Assembly (NCBI GenBank): GCA_027943335.1
Contig: BSBK01003560.1
Coordinates: 809,001-873,000, forward strand
Length of the DNA stretch: 64,000 bases
Direction: 5' to 3'
Source of the DNA: Chamaecyparis obtusa
Lineage: Eukaryota > Streptophyta > Pinopsida > Cupressales > Cupressaceae
Shown here: piece by piece, positions 35,114 through 46,499 of the stretch
Layout: each line of letters opens with the position of its first letter
Numbering within the stretch: the stretch's first letter is position 1
The notes under the pieces: model-generated
The model's database searches: none
What the model was told of the DNA's origin: nothing
What the model saw: only the letters and a program-made list of their open reading frames with translations
Program-made: the position numbers and the translations under genes

Positions 35114-35370
35114 TTTCTTTAGTGATGTTGTACATGTTCATCTTTGTTCCTATTTTCTGGAACATTCCTAGTTTTGGAGGCTTCTTCAGTCCTTCAAACT
35201 AGTCTTCATCTCTTTTTAGAGTAGATTTTTTCCCGTGTGGTTTTCTCTATTTCTCCATTTTTCAAAGACTCTCTTTTGTACTTGGGTACCTGATCAAGCC
35301 TTTTATTTCTGAGACCCATTTGCTTTCGGTAGTTCTTTCTAGATTTTTAGCTTCTCCCAAATTTCATCTT
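35114..35370 (+). other. Interior of the outer nested element, right part
   Basis: Pyrimidine-rich sequence of 260 bp without recognisable protein, ending in the polypurine tract. Confidence 0.5.
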
Positions 35371-35379
35371 AAGGGAGGG
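35371..35379 (+). other. Polypurine tract of the outer nested element
   Basis: AAGGGAGGG lies directly before the 3' LTR TGTTAGAG, a form very common in plant LTR elements. Confidence 0.8.
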
Positions 35380-35773
35380 TGTTAGAGTAATAAAGTGTTT
35401 ACTTATTAATTAAATCATGTTTGATTTAATTACTAAGTCACTTATTATCTCTTTCTTCTTAAGCTAAACTTTAGGTATATAATAATTCATTACTTTATTA
35501 ATTATTACCATGCAACCTAGGTTTGTTCACCCTTTTAGAGTTTTGATCTCCTTTTATAAGGATTGATCTCCTTTGTTTTCATAATAGATTATTGAGAAAC
35601 ATTCATTTTTATTGAATTGCAACTCTCTTTTTTTGCACATCAAGAATGTCTCATCTTTCATGGATCCATGCATTCAGGCCTCCCTAGCTTATTGCTTCTC
35701 TCTCTTTCTGTGACAGGTTTTTGCATGCAAGTGTTCTTGGGAATTGTGGGTTGTTTACTCATCAACTCCAATA
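35380..35773 (+). repeat. 3' LTR of the outer nested element
   Basis: Starts TGTTAGAGTAATAAAG and ends CTCCAATA. Followed directly by AACTA (35774-35778) and then the resumed AACTAGGTT array. Confidence 0.85.
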
Positions 35774-35970
35774 AACTATGGTTAACTAGGTCAACTAGAT
35801 TTCAAGTATGGTTAACTAATGATAACTATGTTAAGTAAGGTTAACTAAGTTTGGCTAAGTTAACTGTGTTAATTAAGGGCAATCAAATTAACTAGGTTTA
35901 CTAAGTTAACTATATGTCAATTAACTAAGAAAATTAGATTACAAAACATGTTAATTAATTTTAACAATCT
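35774..35970. repeat. Degenerate GGTTAACTAGGTT array, right half
   Basis: GGTTAACTAGG, AACTAAGTT and related words continue the array interrupted at 26835, then fade into AT-rich sequence. Confidence 0.8.
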
Positions 35971-36739
35971 AACATAACTAGAAATTATCCTAAAAAAAAA
36001 ATTAAAAAAATATACCAGGTCTAGTTGAAGGTCTCTGAATCGCTCCACAAACTCTAGAGGCCACTACAGTGCAAATGAGTCACTTAATGCTTTTTTGAGA
36101 ATATATAGTTTTTCACAGTTTTGATCGAAACCTGTTTCGACCTAAACATGTACGGTCGAACTAGTTCCGACAAAAACATTGCCACCACATTGACACCACC
36201 TGGCATTGTGTGGAACCACATGCACACCACTTGTATTCAGTTGAACCTTCTTTGGCCAAAAGTTGTCTAACTGAAACCCCTTTCAGTCAAAATGAGCCGA
36301 TTGTCCTCTACTGTGACACAGGTTTGTACTTTTACCCATACATATGCAAGTATGGGGTGAGTACCACAAGTAAAATATGAATATAAATAACATCATATCT
36401 TAACATATGAATTGTATCATCATAAAGATACTATTATCGTCAACTAAAAGCATCAACTAAAAGCACATAGTATGACATCATCATGAGAATGACTATAATC
36501 ACTTACTAAGAGCATATAAAGTATCATCATTATGAAAGTAATCTAACCATCATCTGAATGCATAAAATGTCTCAACTAAGCAATGACTCGTGATAAATAA
36601 ATCCAAACATAAAGTAGTGTCTTACTACTATAGAATCAAGCATTACTGAATAAATTAACATGTGCATGAAAACTGGACTAAAAGTGTTTGGAAATAACTT
36701 TAGAAAGGTAAACTATGGATGGGGACTACAACTAGTATA
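35971..36739. other. No recognisable gene
   Basis: Mixed sequence. On the minus strand 36100-36017 reads FVERFRDLQLDL before a GTATAT that could be a splice donor, but this is too short to name. CATCAT-rich words recur at about 36410-36560. Confidence 0.35.
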
Positions 36740-37740
36740 GCATCATTATCATGACCAATGTCCCTTTCAATGTTATGAAAAGGCTTGTATAATAACAACT
36801 CAGATAAAAAAACTCCACCTATTTACTTGAATCACATGGAGGAATGGATAGAAACCTAGGGAAAACTCTGGCAATAGCTACTATTTGCTTTGGCCCCCAT
36901 TTCTTATCTTCTCTTTTTGTAGGATTGTATATCTAGGATCTTGTTGCATCAATTGATGTGATAACTTCCATACAAAGTGGCCTTTTTTATAGCCATCTAC
37001 AAAAGATTTTGTGGGTTCATCATTATCCTCAATATTTACTACTACAGGTTTGAAAACTTCATGCAAGACATTTAGATTAACAAGCCTTCTACTACTCTCC
37101 ATCAATGGAAGCTCTATCAACATATGACATGTTTGTAGAGTTCCATTGTCTCTTTCTATAATTGTTTCTATGAGAAGATTTCGGTAAGCTTGCACGACTA
37201 AATCATTAGGAATTTTCAGGTTGGATAGACACATCAACATTTCTTGATAGGTTTCCAAGCTTCTATCAACTTTTGCTGCATACTTTATAATGTATTTGAT
37301 AACTACGTGTTTCAAAAGAACAAGTTTCTAATCTATATTTTCTCTCCACAATTGTAGCATGTGTTGATTATATGAACTCATCCTATCATCATTTCTTGTT
37401 GGTTCAAATTTTCTTTCACCCGCTTCTCTATCCTCATATAACTTGGATCCCCCCAAATTCAATGGCTAAGGAGCATTATGCCTAAAACAATGACAAATAA
37501 GTATCTTGTTCGATTAACTTGTCTAAGTAGTTGATATAGAATATTGATATACAACTATTAGCTGATGAAATAATTGCCTACAAACCATTCTTCCCCTTTT
37601 TTGACGTAGGCATGCACCCTCCTTGTAGACTGTGTATTGTTCCACACAGTTGAGTATCTCTTCGTAATCATGGTGGATATCCATCTCTACTAGTTGTGCA
37701 GTATTTTTGAGACATGGATGTTGACGAAAATTTTGGAATG
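36740..37740 (-). pseudogene. Helitron Rep/helicase polyprotein relic
   Basis: The clearest block (37420-36881, minus) reads RNDDRMSSYNQHMLQLWREN, a TAG, then VVIKYIIKYAAKVDRSLETY and LLIETIIERDNGTLQTCHML. ELPLMESSRRLVNLNV follows, then NIEDNDEPTKSFVDGYKKG. This order matches the region joining the Rep and helicase parts of plant Helitron proteins (YIxKYASK, AQETCHMLLxLPL, SRRFVSLNV). After a frameshift near 36890, VAIARVFPRFLSIPP continues the match. Upstream, around 37700-37590, VEMDIHHDYEEILNCVEQYT and CxFRHNAP-like residues fit the Rep C-terminus. The HUH catalytic centre and the helicase motifs are not visible. Helitrons transpose by rolling-circle replication; no termini were found. Confidence 0.75.
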
Positions 37741-38123
37741 CCTAAAAATAGTTACGGTTAATTTATTATATTAAATATATGATAATATATATGTGTAAGT
37801 GCACCAAGTTGTTGATCAAAAAAGTGGCCACATGATGAAAAAATCTCAAATTTTTACAAAACCCGTGCATGTTATTTGAATTTTGAAATGACTCACCTCA
37901 GAAAAATCAAGTCTAAAAAGCTCACTTAAAAAATAATAAAAGACTTCCTCATAACCCGTACGTGTTTTGAAGAAACACAAATATTTTTTAAAACCCGCAT
38001 TTTCCTCCCATTTCTCATGCAAAAAAAAATGACAACAAAGAGTTGGAGAAACAAAAAAAATCAGAACTCAAGCGTTTTCCTTGTTGAATTGCATTTTTTC
38101 GCCATTTAGACCAATTTGCAGCC
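37741..38123. other. AT-rich gap without recognisable gene
   Basis: Homopolymer-rich sequence between the Helitron relic and a short plus-strand exon-like segment. Confidence 0.4.
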
Positions 38124-38488
38124 ATGCCACATCGTCGAACAAGTAAGTATTTGTTTTTTTTATTATTTTTGTTGTATTTTAATTGAAGTAGGTTTTTTTC
38201 ATTTATTCAAAGTTTTTTTTTAATTAATTTGATGTCAGATTCTAAAAACAATCTCCAACCACGAAAGAGACAACAAAGACCTCTTCCTGCACAACCAACA
38301 CAAGAAACCCCTGAAAACATTGTGCATGAGCAACAAGAAAACTCTTAAGACGTTGCTCCTCAATAAAACCCTCAAAATGTTACTCCTCAACAACCACAAC
38401 CAGCCCCAAACCCCTTGCATTCTCCAATAGATCGTGTAGATGCCACACAAGAGGATCCTATCAACCACCTCACACAAAAAAGTGCATA
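38124..38488 (+). pseudogene. Possible two-exon Gln/Pro-rich gene fragment
   Basis: ATGCCACATCGTCGAACA is followed by A and GTAAGT, a good splice donor. About 90 bp of T-rich sequence ends in TGATGTCAG, a good acceptor at about 38238. The following frame reads SKNNLQPRKRQQRPLPAQPT and continues Gln/Pro-rich to a stop at 38486-38488, broken by TAA at about 38346 and 38364. Junction phase fits. The protein family is unknown and the fragment is small. Confidence 0.3.
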
Positions 38489-39936
38489 AACTTCTATATT
38501 AGTGAATAGGTTAAGGTCCTATAGTCTTGTGCACCACTCATCCATCACCACAACCCTAGAAAGAATAGCCTAGATAAACAAAACTCTACCTATTTACGAA
38601 AAGGTTTGGATAGTTTTGCATGTCTACATGAGTGATTTGATTTTTGTGGGTGTCTAATCCATGTTGTATAATATTCCCCCTAGGTTTTCACAATATGTAG
38701 GAAACACTATACTACTTTATAGCTCCACATCCAAAAAAAACTCTTATACACCCAGAATACTACACCAATTTAAGAGTATGTAAATATGCAATAGAAACTC
38801 AGCCTACAAGAATAGTGGAACACAAGAGTTACTAACCTCAACTACAAGGTTTTCTTATTCGCTTGATAAGAACAAATCTTTCAATAATAGAATTATTCTA
38901 GGCTCAAATCGCTTCCTTGACAATCAAACAACGTAAAGATGTCAGTTAAATATTTTTAGAAAGTAGAACCATTCAATGCTAGACAATTGTTTGATGAAAT
39001 GCTTCCAAAATAAAATGGAACCTAAGCTTATGTAAGACATAATTGATCAAAAACAATAACTATTTATTACAGCTAATTAGATTATGTTAAAGTAAGGAAA
39101 ACATATCACAAGATGATTTCAATAGAGTTTCTAAATATTGTGAGCATTTAATTGGGGAGCATTTCTCATTATTGGGATTGTTACAATACTCTTCAAACTA
39201 AATATGATTTAAGCAGGGTTTTAAAATATAGTAACAATTGTAATCTTCAATTCGTGATGGACCAAAGACCAAGCATATAGAAGTGCTCTAAGTAAAAATT
39301 GCTAAATAAAATCCTAGGTAAATGCATATAATCTTGAAGGATAAGGCTGAATATAATTTTAGGATAGGGTGTCAAAGTATCCAGTGCATCCAAATGATCT
39401 TGAGTGCTATAAGATGCAATACAACCTAAGAAAAAGAATATGCATCAAATCATTTGTAATATTTAAGGAAGAAATGTGAGATTGAGAGTTCAATTTAAAT
39501 TAACTAAATGCTAAGAACCCAAATCAGTGTGGAGATGGAACAAAGAACTACAAACCAAATGATTCAAGTAAATGATGTGGGTGAAAGTAATTATAAAACT
39601 ACAATTAAGATTGGTTTGAGGGCTCAAAATGAAATAAATGAGTGACTCTTTTTCCAACAAAAATGAACCTAAAAATAAAATCAAATACAAATATATGATC
39701 AATAACAAAGCTATTTTAAGAGGACTACTAGACCATAACCAATTTCCTTAAATGCCTTGACAAATAATAAACTTGAAGGCAAGTAAAGGGTCAATTCAAG
39801 TGGATTATTATAAACAATGATGCTTTTAGAGGGATTCGATATAAAGAAAATGGTGTGCCTTGGGGTTTCGCAATTCAGGTTTAGAGGTAGGAGAAGTTGT
39901 TTGCACTAGATGAAATAAATAAGAGCAGTCTAAGAG
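38489..39936. other. No recognisable gene
   Basis: AT-rich sequence with only short frames and no repeat structure that I can see. Confidence 0.4.
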
Positions 39937-40090
39937 GGCGGCGGCTAAGCTTCCGAATTTTTTTTGGATGTTTTCGATTCAAAACATGCAGAGCATGAAG
40001 AACAAATGCTGAAAATTTCACAAAAATCTGTTGTGTTTTTGAATTTTTTAAATTTGATCAATAGTACATTCTATCTAGTAGCTACTTCCA
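39937..40090 (+). mobile_element. hAT-like MITE, copy A
   Basis: It starts GGCGGCGGCTAAGCTTCC and is flanked by a perfect 8-bp duplication, TCTAAGAG (39929-39936 and 40091-40098). It shares the core AAACATGCAGAGCATGAAGA and GCTGAAAATTT with copies at 48031-48280 and, inverted, 41271-41490. It is shorter than the others (154 bp), so internally deleted. An 8-bp duplication is typical of the hAT superfamily. Confidence 0.7.
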
Positions 40091-40577
40091 TCTAAGAGTG
40101 TCCCTATAAATAGTTTGGAGCTTTGGAGCTTTGGTTGTGTAATGATGAGCTAGTTGGTAGAATCCGTGAATAGTGGTGAAAAGAACAATGAAGTCTTGTC
40201 AATGCCACATAGCTTACACCGCGTTCAAAAACAAAGTTGGATTGGTACACATCCAGCCTACTTCATTTCTAACCAGTTTGACCTGTTTCTTACAGAGCAA
40301 GCAGCAGTTGGCCTATTATGCTATGAATTTATGAATTTATGTATGCCATGAATTTATTTGCAGGCAGAAGAGCCAGGTCGATCATTGCAAATGGCGTGGG
40401 AAGTGTTGGAAGGTGCGTATCTCATACTTCTAACTTATTTGGAAAACCTGTAAAGCTTACAGATTTGATCGGCTAAAATAGATTGTGCAAAGTGGTTATC
40501 TTGGCTGACTGGAACGTAATGTTATTAGTTATTGGAGCAACTTGGCTGTATGAACATCCACTGAAGCATAATTGAAA
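40091..40577. other. No firmly recognisable gene
   Basis: A short segment at about 40371-40420 has a splice-acceptor-like TTATTTGCAG before it and GTGCGT after it and reads AEEPGRSLQMAWEVLE. It is too short to assign. Confidence 0.35.
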
Positions 40578-40893
40578 GGGGTTTTCTGCCAAATATCGTA
40601 GTTGTGAATGATTGATTGACATGTAAGAAAAATGTGGAAGAATACATAATGCCGGTTACGTGTTTGACAAAATGCCTAAAAACATGTGGTCTCATGGACT
40701 GCCATTATTGCAGGATGTTCACAGAATGGAATTGTTGAAAACGCCTTGAAATTTTTTAAGTAGATGCAATTAGCCGGTGTAAGCTCAGACTACACAACCT
40801 TTGCCAGTATCCTCCCAGCCTGTGCAAAAATGGGAACTTTGTTACAGGGTATGGACATTTATCAAAGCATATTAAAGAGTGGATGGGGGATGT
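40578..40893 (+). pseudogene. Pentatricopeptide repeat (PPR) gene fragment
   Basis: Pieces in three frames read FLPNIVVVN, CGRIHNAGYVFDKMPKN and then VVSWTAIIAGCSQNGIVENA. After one TAG come MQLAGVSSDYTTFASILPAC and MGTLLQGMDIYQSILKSGW. These are the L, S and P motifs of a plant PLS-class PPR protein, organellar RNA-binding proteins involved in editing or processing. The wording is close to that common in conifer PPR proteins. At least two small indels (near 40610 and 40686) and stops make it a relic of about 100 codons out of a usual 500-900. It ends abruptly 150 bp before the tRNA gene. Confidence 0.85.
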
Positions 40894-41042
40894 AAACAAG
40901 GGAAAAGCCGATGCCGATGATGGGCCGGATGAGCGAGACAATCCCGGTGGGCAGTGCCCACCATGTAAAAGCTTATCGGCTAAAAACATTAAGATGGCTC
41001 CGAAAGTTTGAAATAAATAAAACCAATATTGTCGAAAATAAA

Positions 41043-41114
41043 CGCCGCTGCCGGGGATCGAACCCGGGTCACCCGCGTGACAGGCGGGAATACTTACCAC
41101 TATACTACAACGAC
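41043..41114 (-). tRNA. Nuclear tRNA-Asp (GTC)
   Basis: The minus strand gives a 72-nt cloverleaf. The acceptor stem is GTCGTTG with CAGCGGC and discriminator G. The D arm contains the A box TAGTATAGTGGTAAG. The anticodon arm is CCCGC-CTGTCAC-GCGGG with anticodon GTC. The T arm contains the B box GGTTCGATCCC. All stems pair, with only G-U wobbles in the acceptor. A TTTT at 41038-41035 minus, a few bases downstream, is a Pol III terminator. The sequence is the eukaryotic nuclear type, not plastid. It decodes GAC/GAU and is probably functional. Confidence 0.96.
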
Positions 41115-41270
41115 TTAGATGAAGAATCAGGTTTATCAAGGGAATTTTTTCTAGTTGGAGTTTTGCTCGCATTTCACTCTTCTACATAGTTTTCTGCTTT
41201 GGTAGTGTTGAAAGCAGTCAAATCTGCCCACTATTATTCTTCGTGCGCAAATTTTTTACCATTTTTTTAT

Positions 41271-41490
41271 GGAGGTGGTTAAGCTCCCCACAAAATGAAT
41301 TATTGACTAAATTTTAAAACTCTCACAAAATTTTCAGTATCTGTAATTCATAATCTGCATATTTTGTGATCCAAAACTACAAAAAAATTGCAGAACAATT
41401 ACTGTATTTTCATAAATTTGAAAAAAACAAGTTTAAATTTTTTATTTTGTTTTTTTAGTACATTTTGTAGATAGATTAGCCCATGCCTCC
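41271..41490 (-). mobile_element. hAT-like MITE, copy C (inverted)
   Basis: The reverse complement aligns along its length with 48031-48280, sharing GTTTTGGATCACAAAATATG, CAGATTATGAA and GGGGAGCTTAACCACC. Ends GGAGGTGGTTAAGC and, inverted, GGAGGCATGGGCTAA form imperfect terminal repeats. No clear target duplication was found. Confidence 0.65.
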
Positions 41491-41973
41491 TCTTCTCTTA
41501 CCAACCGAATAAAAAAATCATTATCATTAAGGTTGATGCAGTTTATTAGCACTAAATATTCAAGCCTAAAGCATAAGGAATCCTTTCAGACTGCTACATC
41601 TACTAGGAAAGCCACACCCATTGCTAACACTTCCCTAAATCTACTCACTACTCACATTATCTTTGCATCCTCTTCACGTGGACCGATTCAGATTGTTTTG
41701 TTTGAATGGACATCATTCTTTGGTTGGGAAATTTTCTTATGATTTTGGGCACATGTCTTTTTGTAGGTCGTGAGCAACTTTTTACAAGTAGACTATGATT
41801 TTGGCCTTTGAAGCCATGGATAGGTTTTATAAATTATTCAGAGGCCATAATGTTGGACCTTTGATTTTGCAACAGTCAAAAAGTTCATTTTGCATTTATT
41901 GTCACTGTTTATAAGGAAAAAATTTAGGGACATAATTACCTATCCTCTTTTCAAATACAAGTGCATAAGTAAT
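41491..41973. other. No recognisable gene
   Basis: Ordinary AT-rich sequence; the plus-strand frame at 41533-41742 has no recognisable content. Confidence 0.4.
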
Positions 41974-42485
41974 CTATATAGACAAATAGAAAAGTTATAA
42001 ATTCTGATCAAGTTTTTTTGTGAAAATGAATAATTGTTTCTAGTTTACTATTGAGAATGTTATCACACTAAAAAAAAAATTCTATTGAACTTGTTTATGC
42101 ACTAAAAATTTTAAAGTTTCATATATAAATAAATGGAAAAGTTGTAAATTTTGATCAAGCATTCAAAATCAAGTGTAGTGTTTTTGTGAAGATGAACAAC
42201 TTTTTCTAGTCTAGACTATTGAGAATGTTACCAAACTAAAATTATAAAGTGAAATTTTTATTCTATTGAACTTCTCTATTCACTAAAACCTTTAAAGTTG
42301 CATATATAGACAAATTGAAAAGTTGTGAATTTTGATCAATCATTCGAGATCAAGTATTGTTGTGTGAAAATCAACAACTTTTGTAGTCTATACTATTGAA
42401 AATGTTATCACACTAAAATTCTAAAGTGAAATTTTTTATTCTATTGAACTTATCTATGCACTAAAAAGTTTAAAGTTTTAAATTT
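41974..42485. repeat. Three-copy tandem repeat, about 180 bp
   Basis: Units start near CATATATAGACAAAT at 41974, 42120 and 42301. Each contains GAAAAGTTGTAAATTTTGATCAA, TTGAGAATGTTATCACACTAAAA and TCTATTGAACTT, quoted here as separate words. The first unit is shorter (146 bp), consistent with a deletion. Confidence 0.85.
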
Positions 42486-42779
42486 TGGGGGATCTAACAT
42501 TTAATCAAGGGGGATCTTTTGAGTCATGCATTTGAGCACATTAATGAGTCATGTCCTTGAAAACTTCTACAATTCTCCTTAAATAATTCTTCTTGCACAT
42601 CAAATTATTCAAACAATGTATCTAGATGAAATATAATTCGATATCATTCACAAAATTAAAATCATTAAGGTCGTAGGTCAAATAATGTGGTATAGGTGAG
42701 AAGGAGGGCCATCTCATCCTTTATACCCTTTCATAATTAAGTCTTGAATACTTTATTTTGTATCTATTTTTTATTCCAC
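42486..42779. other. No recognisable feature
   Basis: AT-rich spacer with no open frame of note. Confidence 0.4.
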
Positions 42780-43230
42780 CGAGAGAGATCTTGGAGCCGC
42801 ACAGAGAATTCCATCCTTGGATGACTTCATTAAAAACTTATCAAGTGAGGGAGACAAGTTAACTTAAATAAATGAGCACCTCAAAGAACTATAAAACTCA
42901 AGCTCCCATTATAGGAAAAGCGAAACATAAGGATTTAAAAGGGGGGATACAAACCTATCACTGTAATAAGAAAAGTGAGGATGACAACAAATCCAACAAT
43001 CAAACTAACACTTTTTCAAATCAAGATAGAAAAATTGAAATGTGTCTTTTGCAAGAAATCTAGGCATAATAAAGTAAATGTACAAATAAAAGGATTAGCC
43101 ACCTAATGGATTTTCTTGAGTAGCACAAGATTCTTGAATCCAACATAAAGTTTTTATCAAGCTCAAAATATTCTAAGGAAAAGGAAATCTAAGGCTCATG
43201 TAGTTATGGCTTCTAATATGGATAGTTCAT
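42780..43230 (+). pseudogene. Retrotransposon gag fragment, CCHC-type
   Basis: In shifting plus-strand frames the segment reads SLDDFIKNLSSEGDKLT, MSTSKNYKTQAPIIG and KCVFCKKSRHNKV. The order (helical LxxFxxxLSxExxKL, then a Lys/Ser linker, then CxxCxxxxH) matches the end of gag in Copia-like plant elements. The last Cys of the zinc knuckle is lost. A later piece, AHVVMASNMDSSSLPP, would lie before a protease. No polymerase follows. Confidence 0.45.
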
Positions 43231-46200
43231 CTCTTCCACCATTACTTGTTGCCTTGATTTTTAGATATACTTCACGGAGAGCATATAGATATGTTTTCAC
43301 GTGGTAAAACACATAGAGATTTTGAACATCATCTTATGTGGGATGCATTTTATCTCTTTTATCTCATACAAGAGAAAATTTCTTGTATATTTTACATCAT
43401 CTTATTTTGAGGAAAGTATTTTTCTCGATGGGTTTTCTTTCTTTCTTTGTCCACTTTATGAGATAATGATTGGTATAGAGGTACCTAACATGGCTAGTAA
43501 TTTGGACCCATAACAAAATTATATACATTACTCCCTATGTTGCCCTTAAGTGACAAGTTAGTGTAAATAATATCATTACATAACTAGTTAGTTAATTTAA
43601 TCACACTTTTTTGGGTTACCTATTCATATTTGTTTAAGCTTGCTTAGAGGATTTTTAGATTTTTGTCTAACCTCATGTGGTTGAGGCATGTGCCTTCATT
43701 TTTCACTTTGTGAGAGACCTTTTGCATACTCTTGCCACTCACTAAAACACATGTCAAGTGAGATAGCAAGTGTTCCATCTTTAGAGGGGTAGTCACTTAT
43801 TATTTTCTACCATCCTACCTCCACTACCTTGCCCATGTATGCAATAATTTTATGTACATTCTAATAAACTCTTTGATAATACCAATTTGTCTTATTTTGT
43901 GTGCTCATATATTGTGGAAGATTGTCTCTTTTTTTTCTTTATGTTCCTAAATAATTCCAACAAAATAAACATGAAATGATAGTGATATTAGTGATTTTTG
44001 ATTAATTTTATAATGAATTATTTAAATTCTACTCCCATAATTTCTTAAAAATCCCTAAACTAACATATACACACTTACTTCCAAATAACTTTTAATTAAA
44101 TCTAGCACCTTTAGAAATTATTATAAAATATAAACCTTGTTTTTTAAGTAGAGTGTAATGACATGGAACTCCTTATTTATACATATTTCATAGGCTTGAG
44201 AAGGGATGCTTGGATTATTTTTTGTTTTTAAGAGAGCAACTTGGGTATAAGAGGAGGAAGGAGAGATGAGTTTCTCGCAATAGGAATTCGAGGACAAGAT
44301 CAAGATGGCTTGGAAGACGAAGGTTCTTCATCCCTACAAGATCACATAGAGAGATAAGCCCTTCCAACTATATTTTATCATTTGCATAGATGTTTTGTGA
44401 GTTATTCTTGTTTGTGTAAAAATTATTTGTTAAATACATGATATTGTGAAAATGGTTGTATAATTTAGGATGTATATGAAATTCATGATAAAATTGGAAC
44501 TTTTCAAACATTTTATGTGTTCCATTGTGTTCTATACCCTTGTTGACATAAATTTTTGATGGTTCTCCTACCTCAAAGGATGGATAGAGCCTCACAAGGG
44601 TTAAAGATTCCATAATGACTAGGTGAGGAGAATTTACCTCTTATTGGCATGTTCCTTTTTAGTCCTCCTTAATTCCATTTCTTGGAGGTGACTAATGGAT
44701 CTATTGAATTTGGTTTTGTCTTTTAAAGATATACTCTTAAAAAGTTAAGGGCAATGTAGAGACCTTATGCATATCTATTCATTGAACATAAAAGTTTCAT
44801 TATTTTAGACAATTGTGAAAAGGAGAGTGGTGGAGGGAACGCACATGTAATGCTAAGATTTGTATCCTTTTTTTCTAAAAGGGAGCTTAGACAAAAGTAT
44901 TATCTCTAAATCAATTTTCAATTTTCAATTTTAAATATATTTTTTTTATTCAAAACCCAGCTTATTATTTATAATTTGATAGTGGAACTATATAAATTTA
45001 ATGTATATCAAGCATTTGTATTCAAAAGTACTTTATCATACCTTTCAATAATGATAATTTGTATACCTTAAAAAAAATACAAATAAGATTCCTCTATTTA
45101 AACAAAAGGTAATAATTTTAAAAAAAAGTTTGTCTATAAATATAAAATAAATTATATATATTTACTGAAAAAAGGATATTTAATATTTTTGTATATATTT
45201 TTTTGTGTGTATTTTCACATTTTTTTTAATAAAAAATAGATACGAAAAAGAGATTTTGATTAAAAAAATAGAAACAAAATATATGAGAAAAGAATAAAAC
45301 TAATTTTAGTGCAAGGGTGTGATAGATATGGGGGAAAATTCTAGTCACCCAATCCCTGCCGTAGGGGTTGCTCATCTCCCATGGGCAGAACTACCCTATT
45401 GCCACATGTTGGTTGTTCTTGCAGAAAGGTGAACAAACTCATGGAGGGCCAACAACCTCATCTAGAGCCACAACTTGTATGTATGTCTATATGTTCTTTA
45501 TAGTTTTTACATTAATTCATTTTTTTTAAATAATAATAGGCAATAAATATTGAATATATTGTAATTATAAAATATTTTTAAATGTATCTGTGTGTGTGTG
45601 TGTGTGTGTGAATACATGCGCGTGTCTACAAAGATATAATAGATAATAACCTAGGTTAGTGATTAAGTTGACTATCAAAATTTAATCCTTAAGGGCGTGG
45701 TAAGTTATGGAGTACATTTTATCAAAGGTTTGTCTTACAATGGCTTTTGAATAAATAATTTTATTATTTTTCAGGTTGCTTAGGATGGCCTTGGTTCATA
45801 TTTCCTACAATTCATTCTCAATCATATAAACACCTATTGTTATCGTAGACTAGTCTTGATGACATGTGTTATGCATTACACTATCTTGTAAGCCTTGACA
45901 CAAGGGTGGTCAGTTACTTCCACATGCTTCACTTATGCACTATGGAATAAAGAGTGTCACCATGTAGGTGTATATGTTTCTTCATGGAAATATTTGAATA
46001 ACTCATTACAAGATATGCATTGCAAGAGTACATGTTCATAAACAATGCGATGCTAAAAATTATACAAGTTTTCTTATTATTTTCGGGAATTAAAATTTTA
46101 TTATAATTTTTATTTATTTAGTAATATTAATAATTAACTAATCACAATTAGTTTAAATTTATTTTTTCTTTAATAAGTAAGCTTATATTTAAATTTATTT

Positions 46201-46499
46201 TTGTGTTGGTAGATGACAAGCTTCTTCATTTATTTTTTAAACTTATTTTAAATCCAAAAGCTCCAAAAATATAGCATAGATGGGTGAAACCATACTAGTG
46301 TGTCTCACTTGTGGGACATAAAAGTTCAGATGTGTGGGGATGAAGAAAATCACAAAGATCTTTATTCAAAGGTATTTCTTTGAATGAACTATATTAATTC
46401 AAAGATAGGTCATAAACTAACTTTAAAAACAAACACACCTTCATTCAATGGTACATTCAAATGAAGATGACTATCTTATCACTTGTATTACTTTAAAAA
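43231..46499. other. No recognisable genes
   Basis: AT-rich sequence. Minus-strand frames at 44368-44613 and 44121-44303 have no recognisable content. A (TG)n microsatellite lies at 45588-45610. A segment at about 45360-45440 has a possible splice acceptor (TTGTTCTTGCAG) but no assignable exon. Confidence 0.4.
45588..45610. repeat. (TG)n microsatellite
   Basis: About eleven TG units in a row. Confidence 0.95.

Larger units (their letters stand above)
26836..35773 (+). mobile_element. Non-autonomous LTR element carrying a nested chromovirus
   Basis: Direct LTRs of 393 and 394 bp, a primer-binding site matching initiator tRNA-Met and a polypurine tract define the element. Once the chromovirus at 29157-35108 is set aside, only about 3.0 kb remains and no polymerase is visible. 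The sequence just left of the nested insertion (from about 29108) reads MEDLQINSYFLIEFTTFDG, similar in style to the start of a Copia-type gag. The primer and LTR size also suggest Copia-type origin, but class is inference. Confidence 0.8.

Noticed and set aside
36017..36100. Possible first exon (FVERFRDLQLDL then GTATAT) that might join the unidentified frame at 25842 across the array.
   Set aside because: Too short, contains stops upstream, and no matching acceptor was seen near 25842.
40371..40420. Short exon-like segment reading AEEPGRSLQMAWEVLE between splice-like sites, weakly like a histone-chaperone TPR exon.
   Set aside because: Only 16 residues; splice-like sites of this quality are frequent by chance.
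40756..41189. Open frames on both strands across the tRNA gene.
   Set aside because: They read through the tRNA-Asp sequence and carry only its translation; no coding signal outside it.
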